A DNA stretch of 40,054 nt from DASYML01 sp036009045 (GCA_036009045.1 DASYML010000065.1:1-40054); one strand, 5' to 3'; positions 16,561 to 26,727 are shown, numbered from the stretch's first letter. The notes: generated by a model not told the origin, from the letters alone. Numbers and translations: made by a program.

Positions 16561-16914
16561 TCAGTAGCGGCGATGACGATTGCGTAGTTTGTAGGTGTAG
16601 AGCGCCGAACCGCCGCCGCCCGCGAGAGCGCCGATGCCCGCGCCCCTCTTGCCACCGATGAGACCGCCGATGAGTGCGCCGCCGCCAGCGCCCATCGCCG
16701 TCGTTAACTTATCTCTGTGCTTCTGCCAGAATGAACGCCCGCGCGGCTGGTTGTAACTGTAATAAGCGCGCCGCGAATTATTGTAGCGGCTGCTGTAGGC
16801 CGTGCGAGCATACCGTGCATGATGTCCCCTCGAATGACGCGAGCAGGCCGCCGCCGGGAAGGCAGTCGCCGCGAGCAGGATGAGACTCATAAAGGCTATC
16901 GCTATCTTCTTCAT
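16561..16914 (-). CDS. Secreted glycine-zipper protein
   Basis: This 117-residue protein has a clear signal peptide (KKIAIAFMSLILLAATAFPAAA) and a His/Arg/Tyr-rich low-complexity stretch (residues 25-65). A glycine zipper with repeated GxxxG spacing follows (AMGAGGGALIGGLIGGKRGA and GIGALAGGGG), then a basic tail (KLRNRHRRY). Glycine-zipper segments insert in or stiffen membranes and are common in small outer-membrane or periplasmic proteins. The exact function is unknown. It is transcribed alone. Confidence 0.8.
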   Translation of the reverse strand: MKKIAIAFMSLILLAATAFPAAACSRHSRGHHARYARTAYSSRYNNSRRAYYSYNQPRGRSFWQKHRDKLTTAMGAGGGALIGGLIGGKRGAGIGALAGGGGSALYTYKLRNRHRRY

Positions 16915-17134
16915 AAACTATTTCCCCCTTGTCCACAGCGTGTTTGCAACGTGTGTGCCACTGATTAACACGCCCTCGCATGGCCTTTCATGAGACGCGC
17001 GGATTCGCTTTTTTCGCTTGAAAATCTTTGCTTTAGCCCGTGCGCGGTCTCTTCAAGTGCGCGGCCCTCGAAGGAATCGCGTGCTTGAAATCGTCTTCTC
17101 CGTGACCCTTATGGTGTAATTCATCTTTGGGCCT

Positions 17135-17162
17135 TTGAGCACCGGCGTGAGCCGTTTATAAT
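17135..17162 (+). promoter_or_regulatory. Probable promoter of the yceH-like gene
   Basis: TTGAGC (17135-17140), a 16-base spacer and a perfect TATAAT (17157-17162) lie about 37 bases before the GTG start at 17199. An AAAGG ribosome-binding site lies near 17183. Confidence 0.5.
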
Positions 17163-17198
17163 TCAGCGCGAACGCGAATCATAAAGGAATGGCTTATC

Positions 17199-17879
17199 GT
17201 GGATGCTTTACTGAATGAAGTTGAAGTGCGGGTCATCGGCTCTTTAATCGAAAAGCAGGTCACGACGCCGGAGTATTACCCGCTCACGCTCAATGCTCTG
17301 GTCAACGCCTGTAACCAGCTTTCCAACAGAGAACCGGTCGTCTCCTACGATGAAAAAACGGTCGCGCGCGCCGTAGAGAGTTTGCGCGAAAAGAATCTGG
17401 CGTACGTCTTTTACGGCAGCGACAGCCGCGTGCCCAAGTACAAGCATGTGATGACGGAGATTTTTCATCTCGCGCCGCCGGAACTCGCAGTGATGTGCGT
17501 CCTCATGCTGAGAGGCCCGCAGACCACAGGGGAGATACGCGGGCGCACGGGCAGGCTCTACGAATTCGCGGACCTCACGGAAGTGGAGTCCACGCTGGAA
17601 AAATTGATGGCGCATGACGACCCCGCGCTGGTCGCCAGGCTGCCGCGCATGTCCGGGCAGAAGGAGGCGCGTTACGCGCAACTGCTCGCGGGAGATGTCG
17701 CGTTTGTCGCCGCTGCTGCCGTCGAACATCCGAGAGCGCCGCGCGCAGAGGCAGCCGTCATGGAAGTCCGCGCCGAGAACGAAAAGATTTCAAGGCTGGA
17801 AGCCGAAGTCGAAACTCTCCGCCGCGAAGTCGCGTATCTGCGCGAGCAATTCGAGAGTTTCAAGAAGCAGTTCGAGTGA
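17199..17879 (+). CDS. yceH: DUF480 family protein, YceH-like
   Basis: This 226-residue protein belongs to the DUF480 family, which has two winged-helix domains. The family signature is at the very N-terminus: VEVRVIGSLIEKQVTTPEYY, then PLTLNALVNACNQLSNREPV. The second winged helix has LAVMCVLMLRGPQTTGEIRG and RTGRLYEF. The C-terminus adds a coiled coil (ISRLEAEVETLRREVAYLRE, about residues 193-225). DNA binding is likely from the fold; the target is unknown. It starts with GTG. Its stop overlaps an open frame of the next gene, but that gene's real start is about 85 bases on. Confidence 0.92.
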   Translation: MDALLNEVEVRVIGSLIEKQVTTPEYYPLTLNALVNACNQLSNREPVVSYDEKTVARAVESLREKNLAYVFYGSDSRVPKYKHVMTEIFHLAPPELAVMCVLMLRGPQTTGEIRGRTGRLYEFADLTEVESTLEKLMAHDDPALVARLPRMSGQKEARYAQLLAGDVAFVAAAAVEHPRAPRAEAAVMEVRAENEKISRLEAEVETLRREVAYLREQFESFKKQFE

Positions 17880-17962
17880 TTACTCATTCTCTCTCTCTTT
17901 TCACACGCGCGGCCCGGAAGCGCGCCAAGAGGAAGGCCATCTCAGAGGAGCACAGCGAAATC

Positions 17963-18460
17963 ATGTCAACTATATTTTCCAGAGCCGTGCTATTCCTGCC
18001 AGCCGTGCTTATCATCTGCGCGACGGCGAGTACGAGCGCACAAACGAGAGTGCCCCAGTTCAAAGATTATCCGGTCGCGGAGCGATACGCAGGCAAGACC
18101 GCGCCGCTGGTCCTGACCCGCGATTCCAGAATGTATCGCACCATGTTGAGAGATGCCGCCGACAAACGTCCGAATTTCGCGGGTCACTACATTCTCGCCA
18201 CCTGGGGATGCGGCGCGGGATGCGTGATGGGCTATGTCATTGATGCGAAGACGGGGGTCATACGCTCTCTGCCTTTCACTATTTGCTGTTGGCCCTTTGA
18301 CGTGGGTGATAACTTTGAGCCGGTGGACTTTCGCCTGGACAGTAAACTGATTATCTTCACCGGCGCGCGCAATGAGAAAGGGAATGGCACATACTACTAT
18401 AAGTTTGAGCACGACCGCTTCGTGCCTGTTCGAGAGATAGAGAAGCCTGCGCACAATTGA
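17963..18460 (+). CDS. Conserved secreted protein of unknown function
   Basis: From ATG 17963 the product is 165 residues with a signal peptide (AVLFLPAVLIICATASTSAQ). The mature part has a cysteine-containing core (NFAGHYILATWGCGAGCVMG, VIDAKTGVIRSLPF, then CCWPFD) and a final FRLDSKLIIFTGARNEKG strand. I recognise this as a small exported family seen in Acidobacteriota and some other phyla, without known function. The cysteine pairs could form disulfides in the periplasm. The upstream-extended frame (from 17876) lacks a ribosome-binding site; AGAGGAG at 17943 supports the shorter start. Confidence 0.65.
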   Translation: MSTIFSRAVLFLPAVLIICATASTSAQTRVPQFKDYPVAERYAGKTAPLVLTRDSRMYRTMLRDAADKRPNFAGHYILATWGCGAGCVMGYVIDAKTGVIRSLPFTICCWPFDVGDNFEPVDFRLDSKLIIFTGARNEKGNGTYYYKFEHDRFVPVREIEKPAHN

Positions 18461-18590
18461 GAATCGAAAGATACCTTCAAGGGCCTGGCCCGGCTTGCCT
18501 CGCACTTCGCGCACATTTTCGTTAATGGTCCAATCAATCGTTGAGACGAGCGAACCGGACCGCTTCATGATTTAATCGTTGAGGGAGAAT

Positions 18591-20387
18591 ATGATGTTCC
18601 GAAAAACTTTGCCCGCGTCTCTACTGTGTCTGGCCTTTTGCCTGATCCTGACGGGCGCGGCGGCGGTCCCCGGCCAGGACAGCGCCTTCCGCGTGGACTA
18701 TACGGTGGAGGTCCAGAATCCTGAGACCAACCTCTTTCACGTCACGGCCAATGTGAAGAATATTAAACAGCCGCGCATGGAACTCTCTCTGCCGACCTGG
18801 ACGCCCGGCTGGTACACGATAGAGAACTACGGAAAGAATATCCTGCGCCTCAAGATTACGGACGCGAAGGGCACGCCGCTGCCGCACATGATGACGCGCA
18901 AGCAGACCTGGAGCGTCGAGACGAAAGGATTGGACAAGCTCAACATCGAGTTTGATTATCGCGCCAACGTGCTCGCGCTCAACCAGGCGAAGGTGAGCAA
19001 GGACTTCGCCTTCTTCACCGGGACGGAACTGTTCCTCATGGCCGTCGGACATAGAGAGAGTCCGAGCATGGTTCGCTTCGTCTTGCCGCAGGGCTGGAAG
19101 ATTATCTCCGCTCTCAAGGAGACCTCGGACCCTCTGGTTTTCACCGCGCCGGATTACGATACTCTGGTGGATGCGCCGACGGAGATGGGCAACTTCGACG
19201 TGACGCGCTTCGAGGTCGAAGGCAAGTCTCATTACTTCGTCGCCACTCCGGCGGGCGCGTTCTCCGCCGATAAGTCGCAGAAGTTTGCGACGATGCTCGG
19301 CAAGGTCGCCAGCGCGGAGAGCGCCATCTTCGGCGGACTCCCTTATGAAAAGTACGTCTACTTCTATTTCTTCACTCCGCCCGAATCGAACGCGGGTGGC
19401 GCGCTCGAACATCTCAACTCGCACGTCAGCTTCGCTCCGCCCGCAGAGATAGCCCAACCCGAACAGATGATCGGCACGGCCTCCCACGAATTTTTTCATC
19501 TCTGGAACGTCAAGCGCATACGCCCCGTCGAGATGTGGCCTTACGATTATTCGCGCGAGAACGAAAGCCCGCTCCTGTGGGTCTCCGAAGGCTTTACGAA
19601 TTACTACGGGAATGTCGGAACCTATCGCGCGGGGTTGATGAAACAGGAAGATTTTCTGGCGCGTGCCGGAGACGCCATCGGCGGCGTCGAAAATAACGAG
19701 GCGCGCGGCTTCATCTCGCCCGCTGAATCTTCCGCTTCAACCTGGGTCGGTTATGATACTCCTGTCGCGTTCGGCATCTCCTATTACACGCAGGGCCAAA
19801 ACCTCGGCGCATTACTGGACCTTTCTATTCGCCACGACACAGCCGGAAGAGCGAGCCTGGACGATGTCATGCGCGCGCTCTATAAAGATTTTTACCAGCG
19901 CGGCAAGGGCTTTTCGATGGAGGACATGATCGGCGTCGTCAATCGTCTGACGAAGCAGGACTATCATGATTTCTATCGCCGTTACGTGTGGGGCGTCGAA
20001 GTGCCGCCCTACGATACGGTTTACGGTTACGCAGGGTATCATGTCGAGAAGAAGATGGAGAAAGGGCCTGTCTTCGGATTTGGCGGGCGCTTCAAGAACG
20101 GCGGCTTTAACATCAGCAACGTCGAACCCAACTCGCCCTCCTCCGAGGCGGGGCTGATGGTCGGTGACACCATCATGAAAATCAACGGCCAGGAACTTCG
20201 GCTCATCAAGTTTAACGAGTTGGCGGGCGCGACCATCAAGCTGACCATCAAGCATGAAGGCGAGGAAAAAGAAATCCCTCTGAAAGTCGGCGCACACGAA
20301 GAGTTGGGCTATCATTTAGTCTCCATGCCGCAACCGACGGCGGACCAACTCAAGATACGCGAAGGCTGGTTGAAGGTGGGCCAATAA
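18591..20387 (+). CDS. M61 family metallopeptidase with PDZ domain
   Basis: This is an exported zinc peptidase related to glycyl aminopeptidase. After a signal peptide (LPASLLCLAFCLILTGAAA) comes the M61 N-terminal beta domain (FRVDYTVEVQNPETNLFHV). The catalytic domain has H299-E300-F-F-H303 followed by LWNVKRIRP, the third zinc ligand E333 in WVSEGFTNYYG, and YTQGQNLGALLDL. The C-terminus is a PDZ domain (about residues 500-590: ISNVEPNSPSSEAGLMVGD and IMKINGQEL). The length of about 598 residues is normal for the family. Start choice is ATG 18591 or 18594 after GAGGGA. It probably degrades peptides in the periplasm. Confidence 0.93.
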   Translation: MMFRKTLPASLLCLAFCLILTGAAAVPGQDSAFRVDYTVEVQNPETNLFHVTANVKNIKQPRMELSLPTWTPGWYTIENYGKNILRLKITDAKGTPLPHMMTRKQTWSVETKGLDKLNIEFDYRANVLALNQAKVSKDFAFFTGTELFLMAVGHRESPSMVRFVLPQGWKIISALKETSDPLVFTAPDYDTLVDAPTEMGNFDVTRFEVEGKSHYFVATPAGAFSADKSQKFATMLGKVASAESAIFGGLPYEKYVYFYFFTPPESNAGGALEHLNSHVSFAPPAEIAQPEQMIGTASHEFFHLWNVKRIRPVEMWPYDYSRENESPLLWVSEGFTNYYGNVGTYRAGLMKQEDFLARAGDAIGGVENNEARGFISPAESSASTWVGYDTPVAFGISYYTQGQNLGALLDLSIRHDTAGRASLDDVMRALYKDFYQRGKGFSMEDMIGVVNRLTKQDYHDFYRRYVWGVEVPPYDTVYGYAGYHVEKKMEKGPVFGFGGRFKNGGFNISNVEPNSPSSEAGLMVGDTIMKINGQELRLIKFNELAGATIKLTIKHEGEEKEIPLKVGAHEELGYHLVSMPQPTADQLKIREGWLKVGQ

Positions 20388-20548
20388 ATCCTTCATCAAT
20401 GATATAGAGCGGTGTCTGAAAAGCCGCCTGTGCCCTGTAAGGGCCGAATATGAGAGCCGTGGGCAGCGCCCCCGGTCCTCTGTTGCTTTTCTTCATCGGT
20501 CATCAGTCATCCGTCCGTCCTTTTCGCCAGTGCGGCTTGAGAAAAGTG

Positions 20549-20581
20549 TTGACTGTCAGTCTCACCTGTACTACTTATACT
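20549..20581 (+). promoter_or_regulatory. Promoter-like region with palindrome before the ROK repressor
   Basis: TTGACT (20549-20554) overlaps the palindrome GACTGTCAGTC (20551-20561), and TATACT lies at 20576-20581. The 21-base spacing is too long for a plain sigma-70 promoter. The palindrome is a candidate site for the repressor encoded just downstream. Confidence 0.35.
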
Positions 20582-20682
20582 CCGGCCAGTGTGAAAGCTT
20601 ATACCGCCTCGCTCTTTTATCTTCTGCTTCAAAGACAGTCGTGAAATGGCGAAGCCTCTCTTCGCCAGGAGCCGCCATTATT

Positions 20683-21879
20683 GTGCGACGAATAAACCTA
20701 AAAAGGGCCAATGTCGCGCGCCCGAATACAATTCGTGACATCAACCGTCAGATCGTGCTCAACTTCGTGCGCGAAAGAGAACCCATCTCGCGCGCCGAGA
20801 TAGCGCACAAGACCGCGCTGCATCGTTCCACGATTTCGCTGATCGTGGATGAGTTGAAGGACTACGGGCTGGTCGAAGAAATCGGCGCGGGCGAGTCCAC
20901 GGGTGGCCGTCCACCGACGCTCCTGCGCATACGCGCCGCCGGTCCTGTCGCCATCGGCGTGGACCTCGGCACGACGCGGACCATCATCGCCACCAGCGAC
21001 CTCGCCGGTCGAGTCTTAGAGCAGGAAGAGTTTGCCACCAGTCCCGACTTTAAAAAAAACTTCGACCACATCGTTGACCGCGTGCGTGAGTTGAACAAGC
21101 GGAACAAGGGAACCATAGAGGGCGTCGGCATCAGCATCCCCGGACTGGTTGACCCTGAGACGGGCCATACTGTTTACGTGCCGCATTTCAAATGGCACGA
21201 CGTGGCCCTCGCAAAAGAGATGTCGGAGGCCATCCATCTGCCCGTCACGGCTGACAATGATGCTAACGCGGCGGCGCTCGCGGAACTCTGGTTCGGTCGC
21301 CCCGAAGTGCGCGAGACGCGCGACTTTATCATGGTCCTGGTCGAACAGGGACTCGGCACGGGCATCGTCTTTGACGGGCAGGTGTATAGAGGCGAGTTCG
21401 GGTCTGCGGGCGAGTTCGGACACATGACGATAGGCGCGGGCGCTCCCGTCGCCTGCGCTTCCGGCAGTTATAACTGCTGGGAATCTTTCGCTTCGGAGAG
21501 GGCCGCGCTCGCGCGTTACCTGCAACTCAACGGCGCGGAGAATGGTCTTCACGAACTGAACTTCAAACAACTGGTTGAACGCGCGCTCGACTGCGAGAAC
21601 AACGCGCGGACTGCCCTGCGCGAGACGGCTCATTATCTGGGCGTCGGTATCTCGAATCTGATTAAGGGACTCAGCCCGCAAGCGGTCATCGTCAGCGGCT
21701 CCATCGTGCGTGCGTGGCCTCTGATTGTTGACGACATCACGGAAGCGGTGGCGGAAAACATCTGCCTGGGCCTGCCGCCCGCGCGCGTCATCGCCTCGAC
21801 CCTCGGCGCGCAGCCGACACTGATGGGCGCTCTGAGCCTCGTCCTCGCCAGCAAGTTTGCCTCCGTCCACACCAACTGA
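20683..21879 (+). CDS. ROK family transcriptional repressor (NagC/XylR type)
   Basis: The 398-residue product from GTG 20683 (AGGAG 11 bases upstream) joins an N-terminal winged helix-turn-helix (about residues 20-85: ISRAEIAHKTALHRSTISLI, VDELKDYGLVEE) to a ROK sugar-kinase-like domain (GVDLGTTRTIIATSDLAG, VGISIPGLVDPETG, DNDANAAALAELWFG). The domain senses a sugar or sugar phosphate. The ROK zinc motif CxCGxxGC is altered here to CASGSYNC, so one cysteine ligand is missing. The frame continues upstream to 20530 but without a good start. The sugar-binding lipoprotein gene follows after 35 bases and is the likely regulated target. Confidence 0.9.
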   Translation: MRRINLKRANVARPNTIRDINRQIVLNFVREREPISRAEIAHKTALHRSTISLIVDELKDYGLVEEIGAGESTGGRPPTLLRIRAAGPVAIGVDLGTTRTIIATSDLAGRVLEQEEFATSPDFKKNFDHIVDRVRELNKRNKGTIEGVGISIPGLVDPETGHTVYVPHFKWHDVALAKEMSEAIHLPVTADNDANAAALAELWFGRPEVRETRDFIMVLVEQGLGTGIVFDGQVYRGEFGSAGEFGHMTIGAGAPVACASGSYNCWESFASERAALARYLQLNGAENGLHELNFKQLVERALDCENNARTALRETAHYLGVGISNLIKGLSPQAVIVSGSIVRAWPLIVDDITEAVAENICLGLPPARVIASTLGAQPTLMGALSLVLASKFASVHTN

Positions 21880-21914
21880 AGGCGTGTTGAAAAGACCCCT
21901 CCGGGGTTGAAGAG

Positions 21915-22895
21915 ATGTCATCGCTGATGTCGAATTCACGTTACCTGGTTCTCTCGCTCTGTGGCCTGATGCTTCCCGCGATGCTCCTGTTGGCCTGCTC
22001 GAAATCCGGGATGCCGGGCAGGACATTCAAGGTGGCTTTCGTGACTAACAACGCGGCGGATTTCTGGACCATCGCGCGCAGAGGTTGCGAGAAGGCGGAT
22101 GAGGAATTGGATAACGTCGAAGTTGAATTTCGTATTCCCTCGGACGGCACGGCCATCGAGCAGAAACATATTCTGGATGACCTGCTCGCGAAAGGCATTG
22201 ACGGCGTGGCAATCAGCCCTGTGGACCCTTTGAGCCAGGCGCAGATGCTCAACGAGACCGCGCGGCGCACGCTGCTCATGACGCAGGACAGCGATGCGCC
22301 CGACAGCGACCGCCTCTGTTATCTGGGCACTGACAATCCAGCCGCCGGTCGCCAACTCGGCGCATTGATTAAAGAGGCTCTGCCCGGTGGCGGTAAGATT
22401 ATGGTCTTCGTTGGCAAGCCGGACGCGCAGAACGCTCGGGAGCGTTATGAGGGAATGAAGGAAGCGCTCGCCGGTTCAAAGGTGGAAATACTGGACCTGC
22501 GTTCGGACGATACGGACCGCGTGCGAGCAAAATCTAACGCCTCTGACACGCTCATCAAATACCCGGATGTCGCCGCGCTCGTCGGCCTCTGGGCCTATAA
22601 TGGTCCAGCCATCCTGAGCGCCGTCAAAGACGCTGGCAAGGTGGGCCAGGTCAAGATTATCTGCTTTGATGAAGAGAGCCAGACCCTCGCCGGAATCAGG
22701 GAAGGAGCGATTTACGCGACCGTCGTTCAGCAACCTTACGAGTTCGGCTATCAATCCGTTCGCCTCCTGGCGAGAGTCCTCCAGGGCCAACGCGACGCCA
22801 TCCCCGCCAGCAAACAGATTCTCATCCCCACACTCGTCATCAAGCGGGACAACGTTGACCAGTTCGCCGCCAAAATCAACCGACTCCGAAACTGA
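21915..22895 (+). CDS. Periplasmic sugar-binding lipoprotein (RbsB-like)
   Basis: This 326-residue type I periplasmic binding protein has a lipoprotein signal (LSLCGLMLPAMLLLAC, lipobox LLAC with the cysteine at about residue 28). The family pattern is clear: KVAFVTNNAADFWTIARRGC, GTAIEQKHILDDLLAKGIDG, VAISPVDP, YLGTDNPAAGRQLGALIKEA, and QQPYEFGYQSVRLLARVLQG at the end. It should capture a sugar for an ABC transporter, but no ATPase or permease gene is in the window. It may pair with a transporter elsewhere or act as a sensor. It probably forms an operon with the ROK repressor. Confidence 0.9.
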   Translation: MSSLMSNSRYLVLSLCGLMLPAMLLLACSKSGMPGRTFKVAFVTNNAADFWTIARRGCEKADEELDNVEVEFRIPSDGTAIEQKHILDDLLAKGIDGVAISPVDPLSQAQMLNETARRTLLMTQDSDAPDSDRLCYLGTDNPAAGRQLGALIKEALPGGGKIMVFVGKPDAQNARERYEGMKEALAGSKVEILDLRSDDTDRVRAKSNASDTLIKYPDVAALVGLWAYNGPAILSAVKDAGKVGQVKIICFDEESQTLAGIREGAIYATVVQQPYEFGYQSVRLLARVLQGQRDAIPASKQILIPTLVIKRDNVDQFAAKINRLRN

Positions 22896-22896
22896 A

Positions 22897-23017
22897 GAAG
22901 AGTCGAGAGTCTGGAGTCCGGAGTCAAAAACCGCTCGCCTTCAACTTCAAACTTGAGTCCTTTAAACTTCCACACTTCTTTTGACTCTAGACTCCTGACT
23001 CCAGACTCTTGACTCTT
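22897..23017. repeat. Palindromic repeat family F, copy F1, between convergent genes
   Basis: GAAGAGTCGAGAGTCTGGAG continuing TCCGGAGTCAAAA is mirrored by TTTTGACTCTAGACTCCTGA and CTCCAGACTCTTGACTCTTC. The right arm reaches into the ROK kinase gene: its last residues (SLESGV) and stop codon are inside the repeat. Confidence 0.85.
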
Positions 23018-23973
23018 CTCCTTCCGAGGGCGAGCGCGCCGTGGATTCCGCTGTCTTCTCCGAGGGCTGCGTGGACGATTTTTATTTTTTCGATGGGCAG
23101 CATATGCACGCGCTCTGCGACCATGCGGCGGAGTGGTCCCAAAAGTTGTTCGCCGGACAAAGAGACACCGCCCCCAATGATGATCGCTTCGGGCGCGAGC
23201 ACCGAAATAATATTAGCGACGCCGATTGAGAGATAATAGATGGTCTCGTCCCAGATTTCGCGTGCGAGCGTGTCTCCGCGTTGCGCCGCGACGGCGACCG
23301 TTTCCGCCGTTACTTCTGAAGGATGCAAGACCATTGAAGGGATGAAGCTGCTCGCGCCCTGCGCGATGCGCTCGCGTGCGCGGCGCGCGATGGCGGTCCC
23401 GGAGCAGAGCGTTTCCAGGCAGCCGCGTGCGCCGCAACCGCACTCCGGCCCGGACGGCAGCACCGTGAGATGGCCCACCTCGCCCGCTCCTCCTGCGATC
23501 CCTCGGACGAGGTTGCCGCCCACGATGACGCCGCCGCCGATGCCCGTCGAGATGGTCAGGTAAACCATGTCAGACAGGCCGCGTCCAGCGCCGCGCTCGT
23601 ATTCACCGAGAGCGGCGGCGTTGGCGTCGTTGTCCAGAAGGACCGGAACCCGCAGTCGTTTCTGGACCAATTCTGCGAGCGGGAATTGATCCCAGCCCGG
23701 AAGGTTGGGCGGAGACATGACCAGCCCGCGTTCCGGGTCCAGCGGCCCCGCGCAGCCGATGCCCGCGCCAGCGAGTTCGGCCCGCGTCTCACAGAGCATG
23801 TCTTCTATCTCTTGAAAGACACGCTCAAGAATAGGACGTGGGCCAATCTCCGTCCGCGTCGGAAAGCGACGACGCGAGATGATCTCTCCTTCGGTTGTCC
23901 CAAGAGCGAGAGCGATCTTCGTGCCGCCGATGTCTATGCCTGCGATGAGGCCGCTTGTGATGTGGCTTTGCAT
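22987..23973 (-). CDS. ROK family sugar kinase (glucokinase-like)
   Basis: This 328-residue kinase from ATG 23973 has the phosphate-binding motif GIDIGGTK (D14), the sugar-binding block LLDNDANAAALGEYERGAG, the catalytic region TISTGIGGGVI and the zinc site GEVGHLTVLPSGPECGCGAR followed by GCLE, with an intact CxCGxxGC. It likely phosphorylates glucose or a related hexose using ATP. The open frame extends 15 residues upstream without better support. It converges with the sugar-binding lipoprotein gene, and together with the ROK repressor these look like one sugar-use locus. The C-terminal six residues come from repeat F1. Confidence 0.92.
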   Translation of the reverse strand: MQSHITSGLIAGIDIGGTKIALALGTTEGEIISRRRFPTRTEIGPRPILERVFQEIEDMLCETRAELAGAGIGCAGPLDPERGLVMSPPNLPGWDQFPLAELVQKRLRVPVLLDNDANAAALGEYERGAGRGLSDMVYLTISTGIGGGVIVGGNLVRGIAGGAGEVGHLTVLPSGPECGCGARGCLETLCSGTAIARRARERIAQGASSFIPSMVLHPSEVTAETVAVAAQRGDTLAREIWDETIYYLSIGVANIISVLAPEAIIIGGGVSLSGEQLLGPLRRMVAERVHMLPIEKIKIVHAALGEDSGIHGALALGRRRVKSLESGV

Positions 23974-24378
23974 GATGTTCAGAGGAAAAGACGATGGGAA
24001 GTATACAACGAAGCACAACTAAAGATGAGAGGAATGAGAGCGGGGCGCGATTCAGTTTGGTCTTGAATGTAAGGGGCACTGTCATTCACCACCGCAGACA
24101 CAGAGGACGCACAGAGGAAATGCATTCAATAATTCTGTGCTGACTCTGTGCGCTCTGTGTCTGCGGTGGTGAATGCCCCTTTGATGCTCACTCAAGGTAA
24201 ACAGGACCACTAATTAGGGCGGGCGAAGTTGCTTATGAATGAGCGATAAAAAACTTGTTATGCTGTGCAAGTTGATGAAAGATACGCTACTCTAGACGAC
24301 ACACGCGAATCGAAATACTGTCGGACGTTTCTTAATCAGTTCTTCTAACACGCTCTGTCAAAGGGTGCATGACGAACG
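23974..24378. other. Divergent intergenic region between ROK kinase and the CAX antiporter
   Basis: About 400 bases hold repeat A2 and, after it, an AT-richer part (GATAAAAAACTTGTTATG around 24245) that probably contains the antiporter promoter. I could not fix its hexamers. No gene is seen. Confidence 0.5.
24083..24175. repeat. Palindromic repeat family A, copy A2
   Basis: Perfect 22-bp outer arms run from ATTCACCACCGCAGACACAG to its complement ending GTGGTGAAT, with inner pairing GCACAGAG/CTCTGTGC. Arms extend outward with AGGGGCA on the left and TGCCCCT on the right. The sequence after the right arm (CTCACTCAAGGTAAACAGGA) resembles that after A1. Confidence 0.92.
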
Positions 24379-25440
<1,062 letters not shown>

Positions 25441-25502
25441 AAAATTACTGGTCCTGTGTGATGTTTGTGTGAACTTTTTTGAACGAAGGAAAGTGTGGCC
25501 GG

Positions 25503-26522
25503 ATGAAAAAGGAGAAGGTTCGTTGGGGAGTGCTGAGCACTGCGAGGATTGGTCTCGACAAAGTGATTCCGGCGATGCAGCGCGGGGAGTGGTCCACCAT
25601 CGCGGCCATCGCGTCCAGGGATTTTAAGAAGGCGCGTGACGTGGCGCGCGAGCTAGGCATCCCGAAAGCCTACGGCTCATACGAAGAACTTCTGGCAGAC
25701 CCTCAAATAGAGGCCGTCTATAATCCGCTCCCGAATCATCTGCACGTTCCCTGGTCCATCAAAGCTGCGCTGGCTGGCAAGCACGTCCTCTGCGAAAAGC
25801 CCATCGGCCTTAACGTCTCCGAAGCGCTCGAACTGCTCGAAGCGCAAAAGCGCACGGGCGTGCATATCCAGGAAGCCTTCATGGTCCGCACGCACCCGCA
25901 GTGGACGGGCACGCGCGCCCTCATCAAAGAGGGGCGCATCGGCGATTTGCGTTCCATCATCGGTTACTTCAGCTACTTCAACCGCGACGCCGCGAACATT
26001 CGCAACGTCCCTGAGTACGGAGGCGGAGCGTTGATGGACATCGGCTGTTATCTGATCAACATCTCTCGCTTTATCTTCGATGAAGAACCGGAGAGAGTGT
26101 CCGGCCTCGTCGAGCGCGACCCTGAGTGGGGTGTTGACCGTCTCACTTCTGCCATCATGGATTTTCCTTCGGGCCAATCCATCTTCACTTGCAGCACTCA
26201 AATCAGCGCCTATCAACGCATGCAATTCTTCGGCACTGAAGGGCACATAGAAGTCCTGATACCCTTCAACGCTCCGCCCGACAAGCCCTCCCAAATTATC
26301 ATCGCGGGTGCTTCCGGCATCTTCGGCGGACCAATGAGAACGAAGGAATTCAAACCCGCGAACCAGTACACCATCCAGGGAGACCTCTTCTCGCGTTCCA
26401 TCCGCGAGGGAACCGCACAACCAGTCCCGCTCGCAGACGCCGTCCGCAACATGACCGTCATAGACGCCATCTTCCGCTCGGCACAATCGGGGCACTGGGA
26501 AACACCGGAAGGTCAAGGATGA
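25503..26522 (+). CDS. Gfo/Idh/MocA family oxidoreductase
   Basis: From ATG 25503 the protein has 339 residues. The Rossmann fold opens with VRWGVLSTARIGLDKVIPAM, followed by the NAD(P) loop region AIASRDFKKARDVARELGIP, the PLPNHLHVPW strand and the family motif CEKPIGLN (EKP, about residue 95). The C-terminal domain has GGGALMDIGCYLINISRFIF. Substrates are usually sugars, inositols or related polyols. The nearby ROK genes would fit a sugar substrate, but this is inference. The final residues and stop run into repeat C2. Confidence 0.92.
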   Translation: MKKEKVRWGVLSTARIGLDKVIPAMQRGEWSTIAAIASRDFKKARDVARELGIPKAYGSYEELLADPQIEAVYNPLPNHLHVPWSIKAALAGKHVLCEKPIGLNVSEALELLEAQKRTGVHIQEAFMVRTHPQWTGTRALIKEGRIGDLRSIIGYFSYFNRDAANIRNVPEYGGGALMDIGCYLINISRFIFDEEPERVSGLVERDPEWGVDRLTSAIMDFPSGQSIFTCSTQISAYQRMQFFGTEGHIEVLIPFNAPPDKPSQIIIAGASGIFGGPMRTKEFKPANQYTIQGDLFSRSIREGTAQPVPLADAVRNMTVIDAIFRSAQSGHWETPEGQG

Positions 26523-26598
26523 AGGCGGAAGGATGAAAGAAGAGCTATGCAGGATGAATCATCGTGCTTTCATCCTTCCGCTTTTCTACCTGCTTTTA
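26514..26598. repeat. Palindromic repeat family C, copy C2
   Basis: Left arm AAGGATGAAGGCGGAAGGAT, then GAAAGAAGAGC; right arm GCTTTCATCCTTCCGCTTTT. It overlaps the stop codon of the oxidoreductase gene. Confidence 0.8.
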
Positions 26599-26727
26599 AT
26601 CGGACCAGCTATACATGATTTGTTGTGTTTGGTACAATGTTCCATCCTTGCAACAAGGCCGCGAGGGATGGGCAGAGTTGATAATGCGCCTTGAAGTTGA
26701 GCGGGCGATAAGAGGTCCAATAAAGTT

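Noticed and set aside
21016..22026. 336-residue minus-strand frame across the ROK repressor and lipoprotein
   Set aside because: It overlaps two well-supported genes and has low-complexity shadow composition.
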